Origin: Talinum fruticosum
Lineage: Eukaryota; Streptophyta; Magnoliopsida; Caryophyllales; Talinaceae
Assembly: GCA_021018815.1 (NCBI GenBank)
Contig: JAITYX010000021.1
Coordinates: forward strand, 5,609,001 to 5,673,000
Length of the DNA stretch: 64,000 bases
Direction of reading: 5' to 3'
The position numbers and the translations under genes were made by a program. The stretch's first letter is position 1. Each line of letters opens with the position of its first letter. This document shows positions 12,892-25,855 of this stretch, piece by piece. The notes under the pieces were generated by a model that saw nothing but the letters and a program-made list of their open reading frames with translations, made no database searches and had not been told where the DNA came from.

Positions 12892-14815
12892 AGAGAAAGA
12901 GAAAGAGAAAGGTCACTAGCTAGGGATATGAGGGAGGCTGTATGGACCCAAGACCCCCACCAATGGATGCTGGATACAACCCCATAGACCACGGTAGAAG
13001 AATAGAATTCTAGTGGAGTGGGGTTAATGCGAAGAAGAAGAGAAAAAGTAGTTTATAAAGGAGAAAGAGACACAAAATTCTATTTCAATGTCAAAAGGAG
13101 ATTGTTGAATTAAGGGTTGGAACACGGCAAGTTACAAATACATCAGACATAGTCTCAAGTTTGATTTCCATTTATCGATATAATGGTCACTCCCACACAC
13201 AAAAGTTTAAGTTTAAGTTCTTATTTGCTAACAAAGTCAACCTCCAACTTTCTTATAATGAACGACACAATATATAGCATAGTCCAACTTCTCTTTCTCT
13301 TGCCTCTTGCTCTATAGAGTGTCCAACCTCTAACGTACAATAAGTGGCTTTCTTTTATTGCATTTTGGTTATTCCATTTAATTTTGATCAAATTATCAAT
13401 AGTTAGGGGACGGGATGGGACAAGACGGAAAGATTAGGTAAATTTTACCCGATTTTTTATAACTATATGTTGTTTTTTTAATCGCTAATCACAAGGAGGG
13501 AGATAGAGATATTTGAGAAACAAAGTAGGAGTGAGCATAGGATTTTGATGCAATGATAAAACAGAAATGCATGATTTGAGTTGGAGTGGAGAACAAGGGG
13601 AAGGGGAGGGAGTTGAAAATCACACGTTTAATGAAAGTGGAGGGAAACCGACGTGGAAGCTGTAAAAGGAGCCAATGAATAAGAAAGGCCAATAGAAGAG
13701 AAAGTATTACGAGTAAAAACTGGAATAGTGGATGGGTGCCACGTGGGAAACAAGCCCCTAAAACGAATGTTTGACATTTGGACAGATCCACCCATTCACA
13801 GCTGGCACTACCACGTTACACTCACGCCACCAAACCACCCCCTCCCATGCCTTTCCTCACTCACTCCCCTCTTCATAATTTTATCCTACTCTCACAACTT
13901 TCTCATTCTTAAAATTATTATAATTATTATAGTATAAATAAATTAAATAATAAATTATTATAATAATTGTCGATTAAAATAGTCAGTTATTATGAGCTGA
14001 AATAAGTTAAAATGAACTGAAATAATTAATTATTACAACTGAAATAAAATAAAAAATATTAATATATATATTCTATTTTAAATACACCCTTAATCATTTA
14101 TAAGCATATAATCCACAAATACAATGTATCACACTTCAATAATTACTATTTAGCAATTATAGTTTATAATTTAAATTAGCTTAAAAATAAAAATACCTTT
14201 TATTGCATTTTAATTTATTTGAACATCATTATTTATTTTGCGTAACAGTTGCGGATCTTTGACTTCTTTTTATTATTCAATGCCTCTTTATAAGTAATAA
14301 CTATTTAGTTAATTCAGGACGGTTTAGTAATTTTCAGATTCTTATATCACTAATAAGTTGAACAAATATGATTTAAATTTATAATTTGTTTTAGTGCAAG
14401 AATTTTATTTTAAAAAATATAAGTATTGCAACAGAAATATTATAAATTACAATTGAATAATTATCACATTGATTCGGTATCTTTTAGATTCTTTTATCAT
14501 ATTTTGATACTATTATTAATTATCAAATTGAAAATTACTAATTATGTTAATACTTTAAAATTTATTTATATATATATTTTAATTTTTATAATAATATTTT
14601 TTATTTAATTACGTAGGGTATTATTAACTACGTAAATTGGGTCTTATGGATAAATTGAATCGAAGTAGTTATTAAAGTTTTAATCCGATGAAGAAATGGA
14701 GAATAAATTTTGAGATAGAAAATAAAGTTATTTTGTTTTCATTTAAAACCGTATAACATGTTCATATCTATAATGTTGAACCGAGTGGACCCAGCGTGGC
14801 AACCCTGGCTGGGCC

Positions 14816-15055
14816 TTCCCTTCCCTACCCTCCCTCTCCCTCTCCCTCTCCCTCTCCCTCTCCCTCTCCCTCTCTCTTTGTCTTTTTCCGGCTTCTCTAA
14901 CCCCTATAAATCCAACCGCTTACTCTCCCGTCTTTCTCACCCTCTCTTTCTCTCTCACTCACTAACTCCTCTCTGTCCTTGCCTTCTCTTCAACTCCCCT
15001 CTCTCCTCTCTCTCTCTCTCTCTCTCCCTCTCTCCCTCTCTCCCTCTGTCTCTGC
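14816..15055 (+). promoter_or_regulatory. TPP core promoter and CT-rich leader
   Basis: A TATA-like CTATAAATCC sits at about 14904-14913. It lies between a (CTCCCT)n array (14830-14877) and a dense CT-rich leader that includes a TC tract at about 15005-15025. A start site roughly 30 bp downstream of the TATA would give a leader without any ATG before 15391, apart from those inside the leader intron. Pyrimidine-rich sequence at the start site is common in plant promoters. The exact start is inferred. Confidence 0.6.
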
Positions 15056-15254
15056 CCCGAAGCGATTGGATAAACGCATTGGGTATTTTGTCCTGTTTAA
15101 GAGGAATTGCGAAACCTCCCTCTTGATTCGATTTTGGGTATCAAATCCTGCCCATTGGAGAGAACAGAACCCATTACCAGGGTACTCTGCCCCCTGCCCT
15201 GCCATTTACTCTGCTTCAAGTACATTCCAGAGAGAAAAGCTCTTTTGTCTTTAG

Positions 15255-15381
15255 GTACCATCATCCATCTCTTTGCTTTTATTGTTCGGATCCAACTAAT
15301 CAATGCTCTTTTGGCTTCTTCTCTTGTGGGGATTCACTCATTTTTCATCTTCTTCTTCCTTTTTTTTTTTTTTTTGTGTAG
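15255..15381 (+). other. intron in the 5' leader of the TPP gene
   Basis: A GT donor in the context TTAG|GTACCA at 15255 and an acceptor after a long T run, TTTTTGTGTAG, ending at 15381 define a 127 bp leader intron. It lies nine bases before the start codon. The pre-ATG sequence upstream of the donor has no in-frame start, so an untranslated exon is the simplest reading. This is inferred from splice signals only. Confidence 0.6.
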
Positions 15382-15390
15382 ACACCGAAA

Positions 15391-15660
15391 ATGACGAGAC
15401 AGAGTGTGGTGGTGGTTTCCGACCCCAAATCTGCTATTAACATCACGGTGGCCGCTTCCAATTCCTCCATTTTCTCTGGCGGCGGGGTCCTGAAGCCTCC
15501 TCCTATTCCCGGAAAGTTCATCGCCATGAATCAGAGGCAGCTCCTTAAAGACCTTGACATCAATGGCGGAGGTCGTATTACCTCTTGGGTTGAGTCTATG
15601 AGAGCCTCTTCTCCAACGCACATCCATTCTACCCCTTCTCTTTCTGATGAACTCGCTTTG

Positions 15661-15719
<59 letters not shown>

Positions 15720-17637
15720 CTCATAATTAATGGGTGAAATTGTGTTGGAACAGCTGAAACAGCCATCGGCACTGGACATGTTCGAGCAGATAATAAAAGC
15801 TTCAAAAGGGAAGCAAATAGTGATGTTCTTAGACTACGATGGCACTCTCTCCCCTATTGTTGAAGACCCTGATCGAGCCTTCATGTCCGACGCTGTACGT
15901 GCTCTATTTCTTCACCCCTTTTTTCGTTACTTGAATGAATTGTAAGACCACTTCCATTAATCCAAATTTCAAAACAGATGAGGAGGACAGTGAGAAATCT
16001 AGCAAGATACTTCCCAACAGCCATAGTCACAGGAAGATGCAGAGACAAAGTTTACAACTTTGTCAGATTAGCAGAGCTCTACTATGCTGGAAGCCATGGA
16101 ATGGACATCAAAGGCCCTTCTAAAGGCTCTAAATACCTCAAAGTATTTTTCTTCCCTCCACATTTTCACTTTTAATCCTTAATCATCATGATTATATATA
16201 TATATATATCTGTAAATTTCTAATGCTCTGTTTCTGGGTTTTTTCTTCTCTCTGTCTCTCCAGGGGAGTGAAGCTGTTCTTTTTCAACCAGCCAGTGAAT
16301 TCCTACCCATGATCGATGAAGTCTACAATAAGCTGCTGGAGAAAACTAGATCGATTCTTGGGGCGAAAGTCGAGCACAACAAGTTCTGTCTTTCTGTTCA
16401 TTTTCGCTGCGTTGATGAAAAGGTTTGTTAATCTCGCAAATTAAGTCATTAATCACCCTTGATTAAGACACGAAAATTGAAATAATTATGATGGTGCAGA
16501 AATTATATGAGCTGGCTCTTGAGGTCAGGTCTGTGCTCAAGGAATACCCTAAACTTCGCCTCTCCCAGGGACGTAAGGTAAAAGGGAATTTCTTTCTCTC
16601 ACTCTCTACCTTAAAGTTTATATCTTTTTTTTTTGTTTTTTTGGTTAAATTAAAAATAGAATATTAAAAAGAAAGAAATGGAGAATAAAGCATGCAAATG
16701 GGGCTAAATTATTCTGTAATGAATGACATTAACAGGTCTTGGAGATCCGTCCTACGATCAAGTGGGATAAAGGCAAGGCTCTCGAGTTCCTCCTCGAATC
16801 ACTCGGTAATTTCATTTTCTTACTTGATATCATGATACATTTAAATTACGACCTCAATTTGTTCTTCTAGTACTACTCGTATCAAAAATCGACAATCTGA
16901 ATCTGTTCTTTTAATACTACTCGTATTAAAAATGATGGAATCAGTTTATCTTTATTTTCATGAATTCGATCCGTCAATGTATATCACTTTCACTTGTATA
17001 TCGTGTTTATTTAGCAGCTGTATTAGAGAATGGTTTTTATTTTCCCGCGTGGCTGTAATCAGCGACAGAGCGTGTGATTTGATGATGCACTATTAGTTTA
17101 GATAATGATACGAGTGTTATTAGAATAATAAACTAAATTAATTAAGATTAAGGAAAAAACTAATGTTGATTAAATTAATGGATGAACAGGATTGGCCAAT
17201 TGTGCTGATGTTTTCCCTGTTTATATTGGTGATGATCGCACCGATGAAGATGCATTCAAGGTATCCTATGTTGCCCTCTATCTTAATTCCCTTGATTTGT
17301 TCGGGTGTATCGTTAGTGATATTAATCATTATTTTTAACATTTTATTTATGGGCGTAAATGGTCAGGTTTTGAGGGACAGAGGACAAGGTTTTGGCATTC
17401 TTGTTTCCAAAATGGCAAAGGAAACCAATGCTTCTTATTATTTGGAGGAGCCCTCTGAGGTAATTACTTCAACCATCAAGTCTAGGGTTTTTTTAAAAGA
17501 AAAGGGAGAAAAGAAAGAAAGAGCTCTTGGTTCATTCCAAAGGGTATTTAATACTAAAGCAACCGTGACATGAATGGCAGGTGATGGACTTCCTGCAACG
17601 TTTGGTGAGGTGGAGGAGACTCACATTGAGAAGATAA
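15391..17637 (+). CDS. TPP: trehalose-6-phosphate phosphatase
   Basis: This enzyme removes phosphate from trehalose 6-phosphate, the second step of trehalose synthesis, and so sets the level of a sugar-status signal. Coding exons by GT-AG signals and frame are 15391-15660, 15754-15894, 15978-16142, 16264-16422, 16500-16577, 16736-16805, 17190-17260, 17367-17459 and 17581-17637. They give 367 residues, normal for the plant family. The catalytic box [11 protein letters not shown] is at residues 116-126 with Asp117 and Asp119 (HAD nucleophile and acid/base). TGRCRDKV and AGSHGMDI follow, and the second metal-binding box [10 protein letters not shown] is at 308-317. There is no N-terminal synthase domain, so it is a stand-alone TPP rather than a TPS-TPP fusion. 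About 90 variable residues precede the catalytic domain. The start is the first ATG after the leader intron. No frameshift or lost motif is visible, and it looks functional. Which paralogue it is cannot be told. Confidence 0.95.
15666..15717 (+). repeat. (TC)n microsatellite inside TPP intron 1
   Basis: About 26 TC units start a few bases after the donor GTAAGT of a 93 bp intron (15661-15753), so the repeat makes up more than half of the intron. Length changes here would alter the intron size directly. Confidence 0.95.
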
Positions 17638-17930
17638 TTAAGGATGTAATTCCTTACGAGTATATATCGACTCTCCTACCGTTTCTCTGGATGTTGTACA
17701 GAGGTGGGGGACGAGGATGATTTTCAATTTCGCCCCTTTGCTTAGGATAATTATTTAGTAGCTCTAAGCAATGGACGCGAATGTTGGTAGATTAAATTGT
17801 TCGGGAAAAAGAAAAGAGAAGCTATGTGTAAGTGTTGGCTACAAGACTAGCTTGTACATGATTGTAACTGGCTAAGCTTTGGTGCAAAGCTTTATAAGGC
17901 TGTGACCTTTGTCCATGGTACTAATTCATA
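17638..17930 (+). other. probable TPP 3' untranslated region
   Basis: This is the sequence after the TAA stop. A run of TTTGTCCATGG and then an A-rich stretch near 17930-17948 suggest the transcript ends around 17880-17930. No canonical AATAAA was seen, which is usual in plants. Confidence 0.45.
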
Positions 17931-18051
17931 AAAAAAAAACCCAAAAAAAATTATTGCCTTCTTAGTCGCGTAAACATTTTCTACTATATCCCCATTTGCC
18001 ATATAGTTTCAATGCATTCAGATAACCATCATAATATGCGATCTATTTGAA

Positions 18052-18213
18052 ACTCATATTAAAGTTAGACAATGGATGATGAAGCATATACGCCCATAAT
18101 AGTGAGTCATTCAATCAGTAATTAACGTGTCGACTCATATTAAAGTTAGGCAATGGATGATGAAGCATATACGCCCACAATAGTGAGTCATTCAATCAGT
18201 AATTAACGTGTCG
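18052..18213. repeat. 81-bp perfect-phase tandem duplication
   Basis: Two head-to-tail copies lie at 18052-18132 and 18133-18213. They start ACTCATATTAAAGTTAG, end TAACGTGTCG and differ at about two positions (AGAC/AGGC and CCATAA/CCACAA). The near identity implies a recent duplication. No coding content. Confidence 0.92.
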
Positions 18214-21200
18214 AGAAATAGATATTGAATCGACCATGATATTTAAAGTTACCCTGAAATGCTCGAATAATAATATCGGTTGCTAAAAATAGGCAGGTTG
18301 TAGTGGTACGGGATTTGATTGAGATATAGGGAGGTCATGTTGAATGGATAATTTGAAGGTATTTTAGGATGTGATGGATAATTCTTCAGCAAGGAATCAA
18401 GATTTGGAAGAGGAAAACTTTCTTAAATAAACCTCTGCTGATATTTATGTCGAAAGGAATCTTAACTCAACGAGGAGAATTCATTAACAATGAAAACCAT
18501 CATTAGGAATCTCATTAAAGCGTCATCACTTGTCATTACACCCACACAAATTGCCCATATTTATGCATTTATTGCAAATTAATCATGCAATTAATGATAC
18601 ATTTGTTTGATTATGGTTTTGAACATTATATTAATTACATTTCAGAGTATGGACCTTTGGTAATTGAAGTCGCTCCAAATTGCTAGTTGAATGGATAAGC
18701 TTTGGTTAAAATGGATTCAAGATTTATTTCAATAGTTAGTTGTGGATAAGACCGGAGAAAAAATTAGTTCGTTTTTATTTTTGTATAATTGAGTCATTCG
18801 AAAAAGGTTATAAGAGGTTTATCGTGTTTTCTTCTCCTACTTTAATTTCGGAAAAGAAGCATGTATCAATATTTATACGTACATTCTCATCATTATTATA
18901 GTAATGCAGTAAAATCCATCGTTTTTTTATCCTTTTAATTACATGAAATTTGATTGACTTGTAAAAAATTAGCGAATCAAGTAGCGAGACAAACTGGTAA
19001 ATTTAGATTTAAGCATGAATTTAGGTTATCATTTCTTTCAATCTCCAACTAGGGATATTAGGGATTTGCTTTTTGCAGACAATATAAGTGTCACATGACC
19101 CAGAGTTATTAATAATTAATTTGTTTCAGGAGCCTAACTCTTTTTCTGCACCAAAAAAAAAAAAAAGTTTATAACTTGAAAACGGGACTCAAATTCGATA
19201 TAAAGTTACTCAATTTTATGCGAAATTGCAATAAATTAAATATTTAAAATTGACTTAACCTGCATGGATCCGTTTTTCAACCGAGGCTTGCTAGAAGACA
19301 AGATCTCATGCGGTTAGGTTAGGTTGGGTCATTGTCATATGTCAAAAACTGGCTTAAATGCCAAAATGACAGCAATGCATGCATGCTCATGCTTGCTTTT
19401 CATTTATCATATCATATCCCACCAAGGCCAATCAAAATATAATGCATATGAGACGATATATAATATATGGCTGGATAAAGAAAAGATGACCATATTTCTA
19501 ATTCCTTCCTTTGTTTTTAATTTTAAGCCGAAATGCAAAAAAAAATTTGGATAGTGATTGGGCGAATTGGAAAAAACCAAACACGTACTTGTAGTAGTAG
19601 TAGTAGTAGTGGTTGATGCTTGATAGTTTTGATGTTGATTATTTTTTGAGTCAATCTAAGGGAAAATCATAAATCAGAACCCCCAAAAGATGAAGTTAAC
19701 TTAACTTCGAAGGATGGGATGCCTCTGTTAAAAAATAAAAAATCTTAAAAAATACTTTTTAATAATTTTTTGGATTTTTAAATTGATTTCTCTAAAGACA
19801 ATGATGTTAATAGAAGTAAGACTACCTACATTTGACTTCCATATCCCGTGTAAACGAAATCGATATTAAAAGTAGTAGTTATTTTTGTTCCTTCTCTCAA
19901 CGTATCTGAATTCATTTTTACGTACGGACGTAACTCCACTCCCCTTTAAGCGTTTCAATCCGCTTCTTTCTATGTTGAGTCAAAAAGACCCTAATGTCAC
20001 ACTTTTATTTCATCATTGTTATCATTCTTAATTACATTCTTCAAATATTTGCTTTTAACTTGTTAATGTCTCCATGCACGTAACTCTGAGCTAGTCAACC
20101 AGTATACTTGATCATTTCCCAAATTTAAAACCATGGAAAAAGTGACATAAAAATTAAAGAAAACTACATACAGTGCAGGTCAGTTTTGACCCATAACTCT
20201 GATAAATGAGTGATCCAGAAGGCCATAAATCCAACCAGGTATCTCCTGCACTTCAGGAGGTCATACATGAACAATTGTGTATACACCCAAGATTCTTTCA
20301 CCAAATAATAATCACATCCCATACAAATGTGCTAATAATAATAATGCACACATACTGCTGCTGTCTCATAATCTCTCTCTGTCTGTCTCCCTTCCCCATT
20401 ATACTGCACCCACAATCAGCTTGTGCTGCTCAGATTCTTGCATCAATAATTGCTGCAAAAATATGTACATTGCAGAGGTTTAGCTTCATTGGTGGACTTT
20501 CATTTGTATTCTTTTTTCCCTTTATAAGATATTTTTGCATCTTTTTTATTCATTCATATAGGACAACTGTCAGTTTTTATTATTTGTTTGAACCTACATT
20601 TTCTTTTAATTTTTCTAGATATGTATATAGCTATAAAACTATCCTTTTCTTGTGCCCATGCCACGTCCAAGACTCAAGGAAGTCCACAAATTAGCTAAAA
20701 TAATTTGGGTTTTGTACTTGCTTTTATTTTTAACTCAATTTTAAAATTTTCTTGGTTGGATTCATGCTTTTACAGTTGTATGAATAATATCATTAAGTTG
20801 CATCTATTATGAGAAGTCCATAATGATGCATGTAACCCAAGAAAATTAATTATCGTGCCTATAATTTTATCATTCTCTAGAGGTTTTAAAAGTCACACTG
20901 TGACAATTTTTTCGTAAATTTAATTTTAATGAACTACAAACAAATTGATTTATAAGCCTATTCATTATGTTTTTAGTAGACATTGAAATGCTTTCAATCT
21001 AAAATAATTAAAAAAGTCGTAAGTGTCAATTAGTTTAATTGTTAACGTTTCTAAAAGTTATCGTTAGAAATTTACATTTGAATTCTATCTACACCGACGC
21101 GTAGTTAAAATGTTACATACTTGCATCTAGCTAACTCGGATCTTCCATGCAATGTATTTGGATGAAATTTCAAAGTATAAATTTGAATTTAAAATTGGAA

Positions 21201-24200
21201 CTGAATAAATAAGAATAATCACAAGAAGGATAATATCATGGAGATAAAAAGAAAGCCTATTTGATTAAATAATTCATCACTGAGACACTGTAGCCATTTT
21301 CATGTGTTTGCGTCCTCACTTGAGTAGCTGATTCATATTACTTTAGGCCTTATGTATACAACCTTGTCTGAAACACCAGAGCCACATAACTAAAAGGATT
21401 TTTTTAGCCAAGCCAACCAAGCAATAATTTTAAAAACTTTTTGAAGATACGGTATATGTATATATATGAATGTTGGTGTTATTCTATATCGATAAATTAA
21501 GAAATTTGGAGTATGTATGTATATAAGCTTGTGAGTTACTGCATTTTCGTTATTAGTTTTGGGATGAAATCATATGCAGTCATAAAAAATAGTACAATAT
21601 AATAAGGGAAGGGAGTATCAAATCCGTAACCTAATGTAGCATAATCTCAATGTTAACATTTAGACCAAAACCTCTTGATCATAATATTTTTATTTTGGCC
21701 AATAATTTAGTTGGTAAATGCCTTAAAATTTTCTTTATGCATAGAGCTAGGTAAGTGGAAACAGGCATATATATGTAATCATCAAAGAAGTTTCCTAAAA
21801 GTTAGGATTACCCAATTGGATGCCTAGATAATGTCCGTATATCTACACATTTTATGGCAACTAATAATAGATATTATAGAATGAATATATTTGCTCTTTG
21901 TTCTTGATCTTTTAAAATGGACTTCTAGATCTACTTGTTGTAATAAAATTTCTTATATAAACCCTATAAATATCTATTTAGATCCTGTATAATACGAGGA
22001 GTAATATTCGATCAAGAACAAACTCAATCAAAAGTTCAAACTGACTATTGAATGCTCAAATTTGGTTTTATACTTGAACACCCCTTTTATACGAATGTCA
22101 TTTAGACTTAAATCGTAAATATGTTCTAAGAACTTTCAAGTTGCACAATAAATTATTATAGGGTTGGCGAAATTCGAGATCTCCCGTTACTAATACCATA
22201 TGCAAAACTATCTCAATCGAAAGACAAAGCTGATGGTTGAATCCCAAGGATGACTTCATACTCTATCTAACAGGAAACAAGGGAATCAGGAAGGGTTTGG
22301 AAAATGGGTGGTGATGGAGAAGTAGACCAATAGGATTGTATATGAACATTATATGAAGGGAATCTGGGTCAGATAATAATAGAGGAGTTTGGAATCAACC
22401 TTTTCTTTTTACAAAAAAGAGGGGGAGTGAGTTCGTTCGCGGAACATAATTACATTTATTTATTTATTTATTTTTCTTACATACATGAATTGCATGTATA
22501 TATATTATATATATGCCAAATGCAAAAAAATGTTTCTCTGTATTATTAATTATTTTTCAGTATATAATTTCGTATATGTATGAAGAAATTAAAAAAGAGT
22601 AACCCACATGGACGGACAATTTGGCAGTGATGGAGAGGACGTGGAAGGATGGCATCCACCAGGATGGATTCTCCAACTAAAGTTGAGTGACTTTGTAATA
22701 TAAATATAAATATAAATATAAAAATATATATATTCTAAGCTTATATTATTTATTGGTAGTCACCATGATTCTTCATATGTATTGTTAATTTAGATGCCCA
22801 CAAGTAAAAAGTTGGAAATTGTTTTTGACCCTCCATTTGCACCCCCTACCCTCCTACTTGCATCTATTTTATTATTGTGTTTTATTTATCCCTATTCCAA
22901 TTATTGCTTTAGTGCACTAACTAAAAGAAAATTCCTCTACATCTAATTAATGGACTACCCCCAATAAAAATACATCATGGTGGTCACATTATTAATCTAT
23001 ATGTTTCTATAGATATACATGTAATCAACTAACAAATAACTATTATTGCTCCTAATCTCCTAAATCGAATATGATATTTTACGTAAGTAGATTATATATA
23101 ATATATACGTCATGTTTTATTTAGTTGTAAAATAGTGGTAAAGTTTTTGAATAATTGTAAGAAACTTTGAGTTAAAGATAAATGGAACATGGTCATAATA
23201 CGATTAAAAAATTTGATATAAATGTCACACCAGTAGAGATATATTAAAATGTAAAAATACACCTATGAAAAAAAAAACCTATGAATAAGAACACATATTC
23301 TCGAGAGTATATAAGATTTTGCTGGAAGAGTTGAGGGTGTCAACAACTAGCAATAATCGAAAGAGGTAGTTAAGCACGTGTGATTGGTCCCAATCTTGAG
23401 GGTGGAGCCAAAACCGAAGATGTGTATACTTTGAGTGAATATATGAATTTAAGATAAAGACTTTAATTAGGGGCCGCCATTACTTATAAATAATTAACTA
23501 ATTATGTTAAATTTAATTGGGAAGCTGCCTAACTAATTTTTGGTCACATTATTCACATCTCATCTAAATATAATTGGCTATTACTCGCTAACCAATCCAA
23601 ATTAGATTAAGTGTATGTACGTGGAAATGGCTCATTAACATCCCCCTCCTAAACCTCCTTAATTAATTGGCTGAAAACAACATATATTAATTATTTTCTT
23701 TGAAGCCTCCGAAAAATGCTATGTTTTTTAATTAATTATTATAATGTTCTTATCAAATTTGTTAAAAATTGTTTCCTTTCCTTGTCTTAGATCGTGATTG
23801 ATTATTTCTAGCAAAATCGACATGTTTTAGTTAATTCCTTGTCATTAGTCTTCTCTTGATTATTGATTGTCAAAATGGTACTCTACCCGAATTTATCATA
23901 AATAGACTGAAGGCATGTCGTGTTTGAACTAAGCAGAGAGAGTCGATCTTATGAACGAAAAGATCGATTTTTGAACGAATTGAATCAAATTATGTATTTG
24001 AGTTTTTAAAAAAACTGTAGAACTTTGGAAGAATTTGAAAGAAACTCAAAGGAATAGGAAGCTTATAAGTTACTTCATATTAAAGAAAATCAAAACAGTT
24101 GGAAATTGTTGAAAAAAAAATGAAATTTACTCGAAGTAATATAAATCAAAAGAAACTAAGATAACTCCTTTAGTACATATTCATAAACTTAATTTAATTT

Positions 24201-24824
24201 TTTAATGATAAATTGTGTTTTATGTTTCTTCAAACTCAAGCCATTAAGAATAATTTTATGTTGTTTAGCAAATTGAGTCAAGCATTTTTATAAATTGTTT
24301 TTGGTATATATAGGACAATTTTTTTTGGTCAAAAAACACGCAGACATTTTTTTTTTAACCAAAATTAAATACCTTCATATGGTTTTTTTTTTTTTAAAAA
24401 AATTAAACTAAGAGGCATGATTCAATGGATATGTCATATGATATGAGAATTATGGTCGTAAAATATTGAGCATATTGTCTAGTGTTCATAAATTAATATG
24501 GAGTATAATTATTTTTATTTCTGCATCTGATGCCACCATAATTGGAATTTGGGGGCAAATCCTATATTTTATCTGCACAACAAATGAATACTTAAGCTTT
24601 CGTAATATATCGGAGTATATGAATATAATCTGCATTTTTTTAATTTTATAATAAATCCACATAAAATCTTAACCTAAAACGACTTTTTAATTAAACAATT
24701 GTATGTAAATCGAAGGACAATCGAGGTGGCCCAATACAATAAATCTATATTGATCCCAACCTTTTTTTTTTTTTTTTTGTAAGAATAAAAAAATTAAAGG
24801 TTGAGCATTAGTTAAATACTTTTT

Positions 24825-24886
24825 AAAGATGCATCCACATTGTTTCTTTTTTTTTTTTTAAAGAAAAAAAGATGCATCCACATTGT
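24825..24886. repeat. short direct repeat flanking a T/A-rich spacer
   Basis: The 19-mer AAAGATGCATCCACATTGT occurs twice, with a 43 bp offset, on either side of a T13/A7 spacer. It is compatible with slippage or a small repair-associated duplication. Confidence 0.8.
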
Positions 24887-25826
24887 AAGGAGCTCAATTT
24901 TGCTGAAAAGCTTCCTTCCTTTCATCCAACCGTTTCAGAAATCAATTAAATTTGGCCACCTAGTTAGCTCAATTGTTTCTTTTTTTTGTGTGTAAGAAAA
25001 CGACTAAAAAACATCCGTTTAATGACTGTAGTATAATATACTTATATGAAATCGATGACATAGTACGATATGCGAGAAAAAATCTAATCTTTTTTTAAAA
25101 TGTGGAACATAAAAATAGAGTGTAAATATTAAAAAAATAAAAATAAAATATCATTTATAATAACTTAAATCCGAGAACATTATATGATTTGTGAAAGTAC
25201 ATACTTTTTTTCTTGTCGATTTGCTAAATAATGAAGTGCACATACTCCAAATTAAGACATTACGATCGAATGCATAAAAAACGACTTATGGGTATCCTCA
25301 TTATTTGTAAACTATTTTTAAAGGATTATATTATTATAAAGATTTTCAAAGTAATCTATATTTTATTGTAACTATTTATAGAATATTTTTGTTAAAAAAT
25401 TATTTGAGTCCGTTAAATTTTATTAAATTTACTAAATTACCCCTCTCTCACCCTCTGCCTTAGGTTCCCTAGCTCTATCTCCATAAACGCATCTATCGCT
25501 CTCCCTCCTACAAATTCAATCCCCACTTTCTTAAATTAAAAACAAAGAAATCAAATTCAACCCGTTCTCCGTCTCCCTCACCCTCTTCATTCAGAAAACA
25601 CAATTTTGCATCAATTAATAATCCCAAGGATATTAACCTGTTTCAAGAAAAAGAAAATCAAGAACATCAATTGAAAGCAAATCCAAATACGACAAATCAG
25701 AGCTAAAAGTGCAAGATAAATCAAGTCACCTAAGAACACAATTCCCAAGGACCCTTTCCTCCCATCGAAGACAACCCAGAAAATGAGATGAAAGGTCTGT
25801 TCAAGCAACAGCGTTTGGAGTAATTT

Positions 25827-25855
25827 TTAGTGTTTTGACCAAGTCAAAACACTAA
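25827..25855. repeat. perfect 13-bp-arm hairpin
   Basis: TTAGTGTTTTGAC and its exact reverse complement GTCAAAACACTAA are separated by only CAA. Each arm carries a TTGAC W-box core. The palindrome sits at the left side of an otherwise unassigned repeat-like stretch (about 25830-26240) with several GCTATCCGCTA-type motifs, so it may be part of a degenerate transposon. Confidence 0.8.

Larger units (their letters stand above)
10152..14800. other. intergenic stretch upstream of the TPP gene
   Basis: No gene is supported. The open frames at 10697-11219 are made by microsatellites. AT-rich sequence at 13900-14600 contains many short repeats of TAATTATTATA type. The last few hundred bases are the likely distal promoter of the downstream phosphatase gene. 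Confidence 0.6.

Noticed and set aside
15535..15780. Minus-strand frame with Glu-Arg repeats across the TPP start
   Set aside because: It is a shadow of the TC repeat and of the TPP exon on the other strand.
18425..18445. TAAACCTCTGC, as in miR162
   Set aside because: Only 11 bases match and no star-like arm was found within a few hundred bases.
20206..20694. 162-codon frame on +
   Set aside because: The composition is that of AT-rich non-coding DNA, with no domain, intron signals or promoter that would support a gene.
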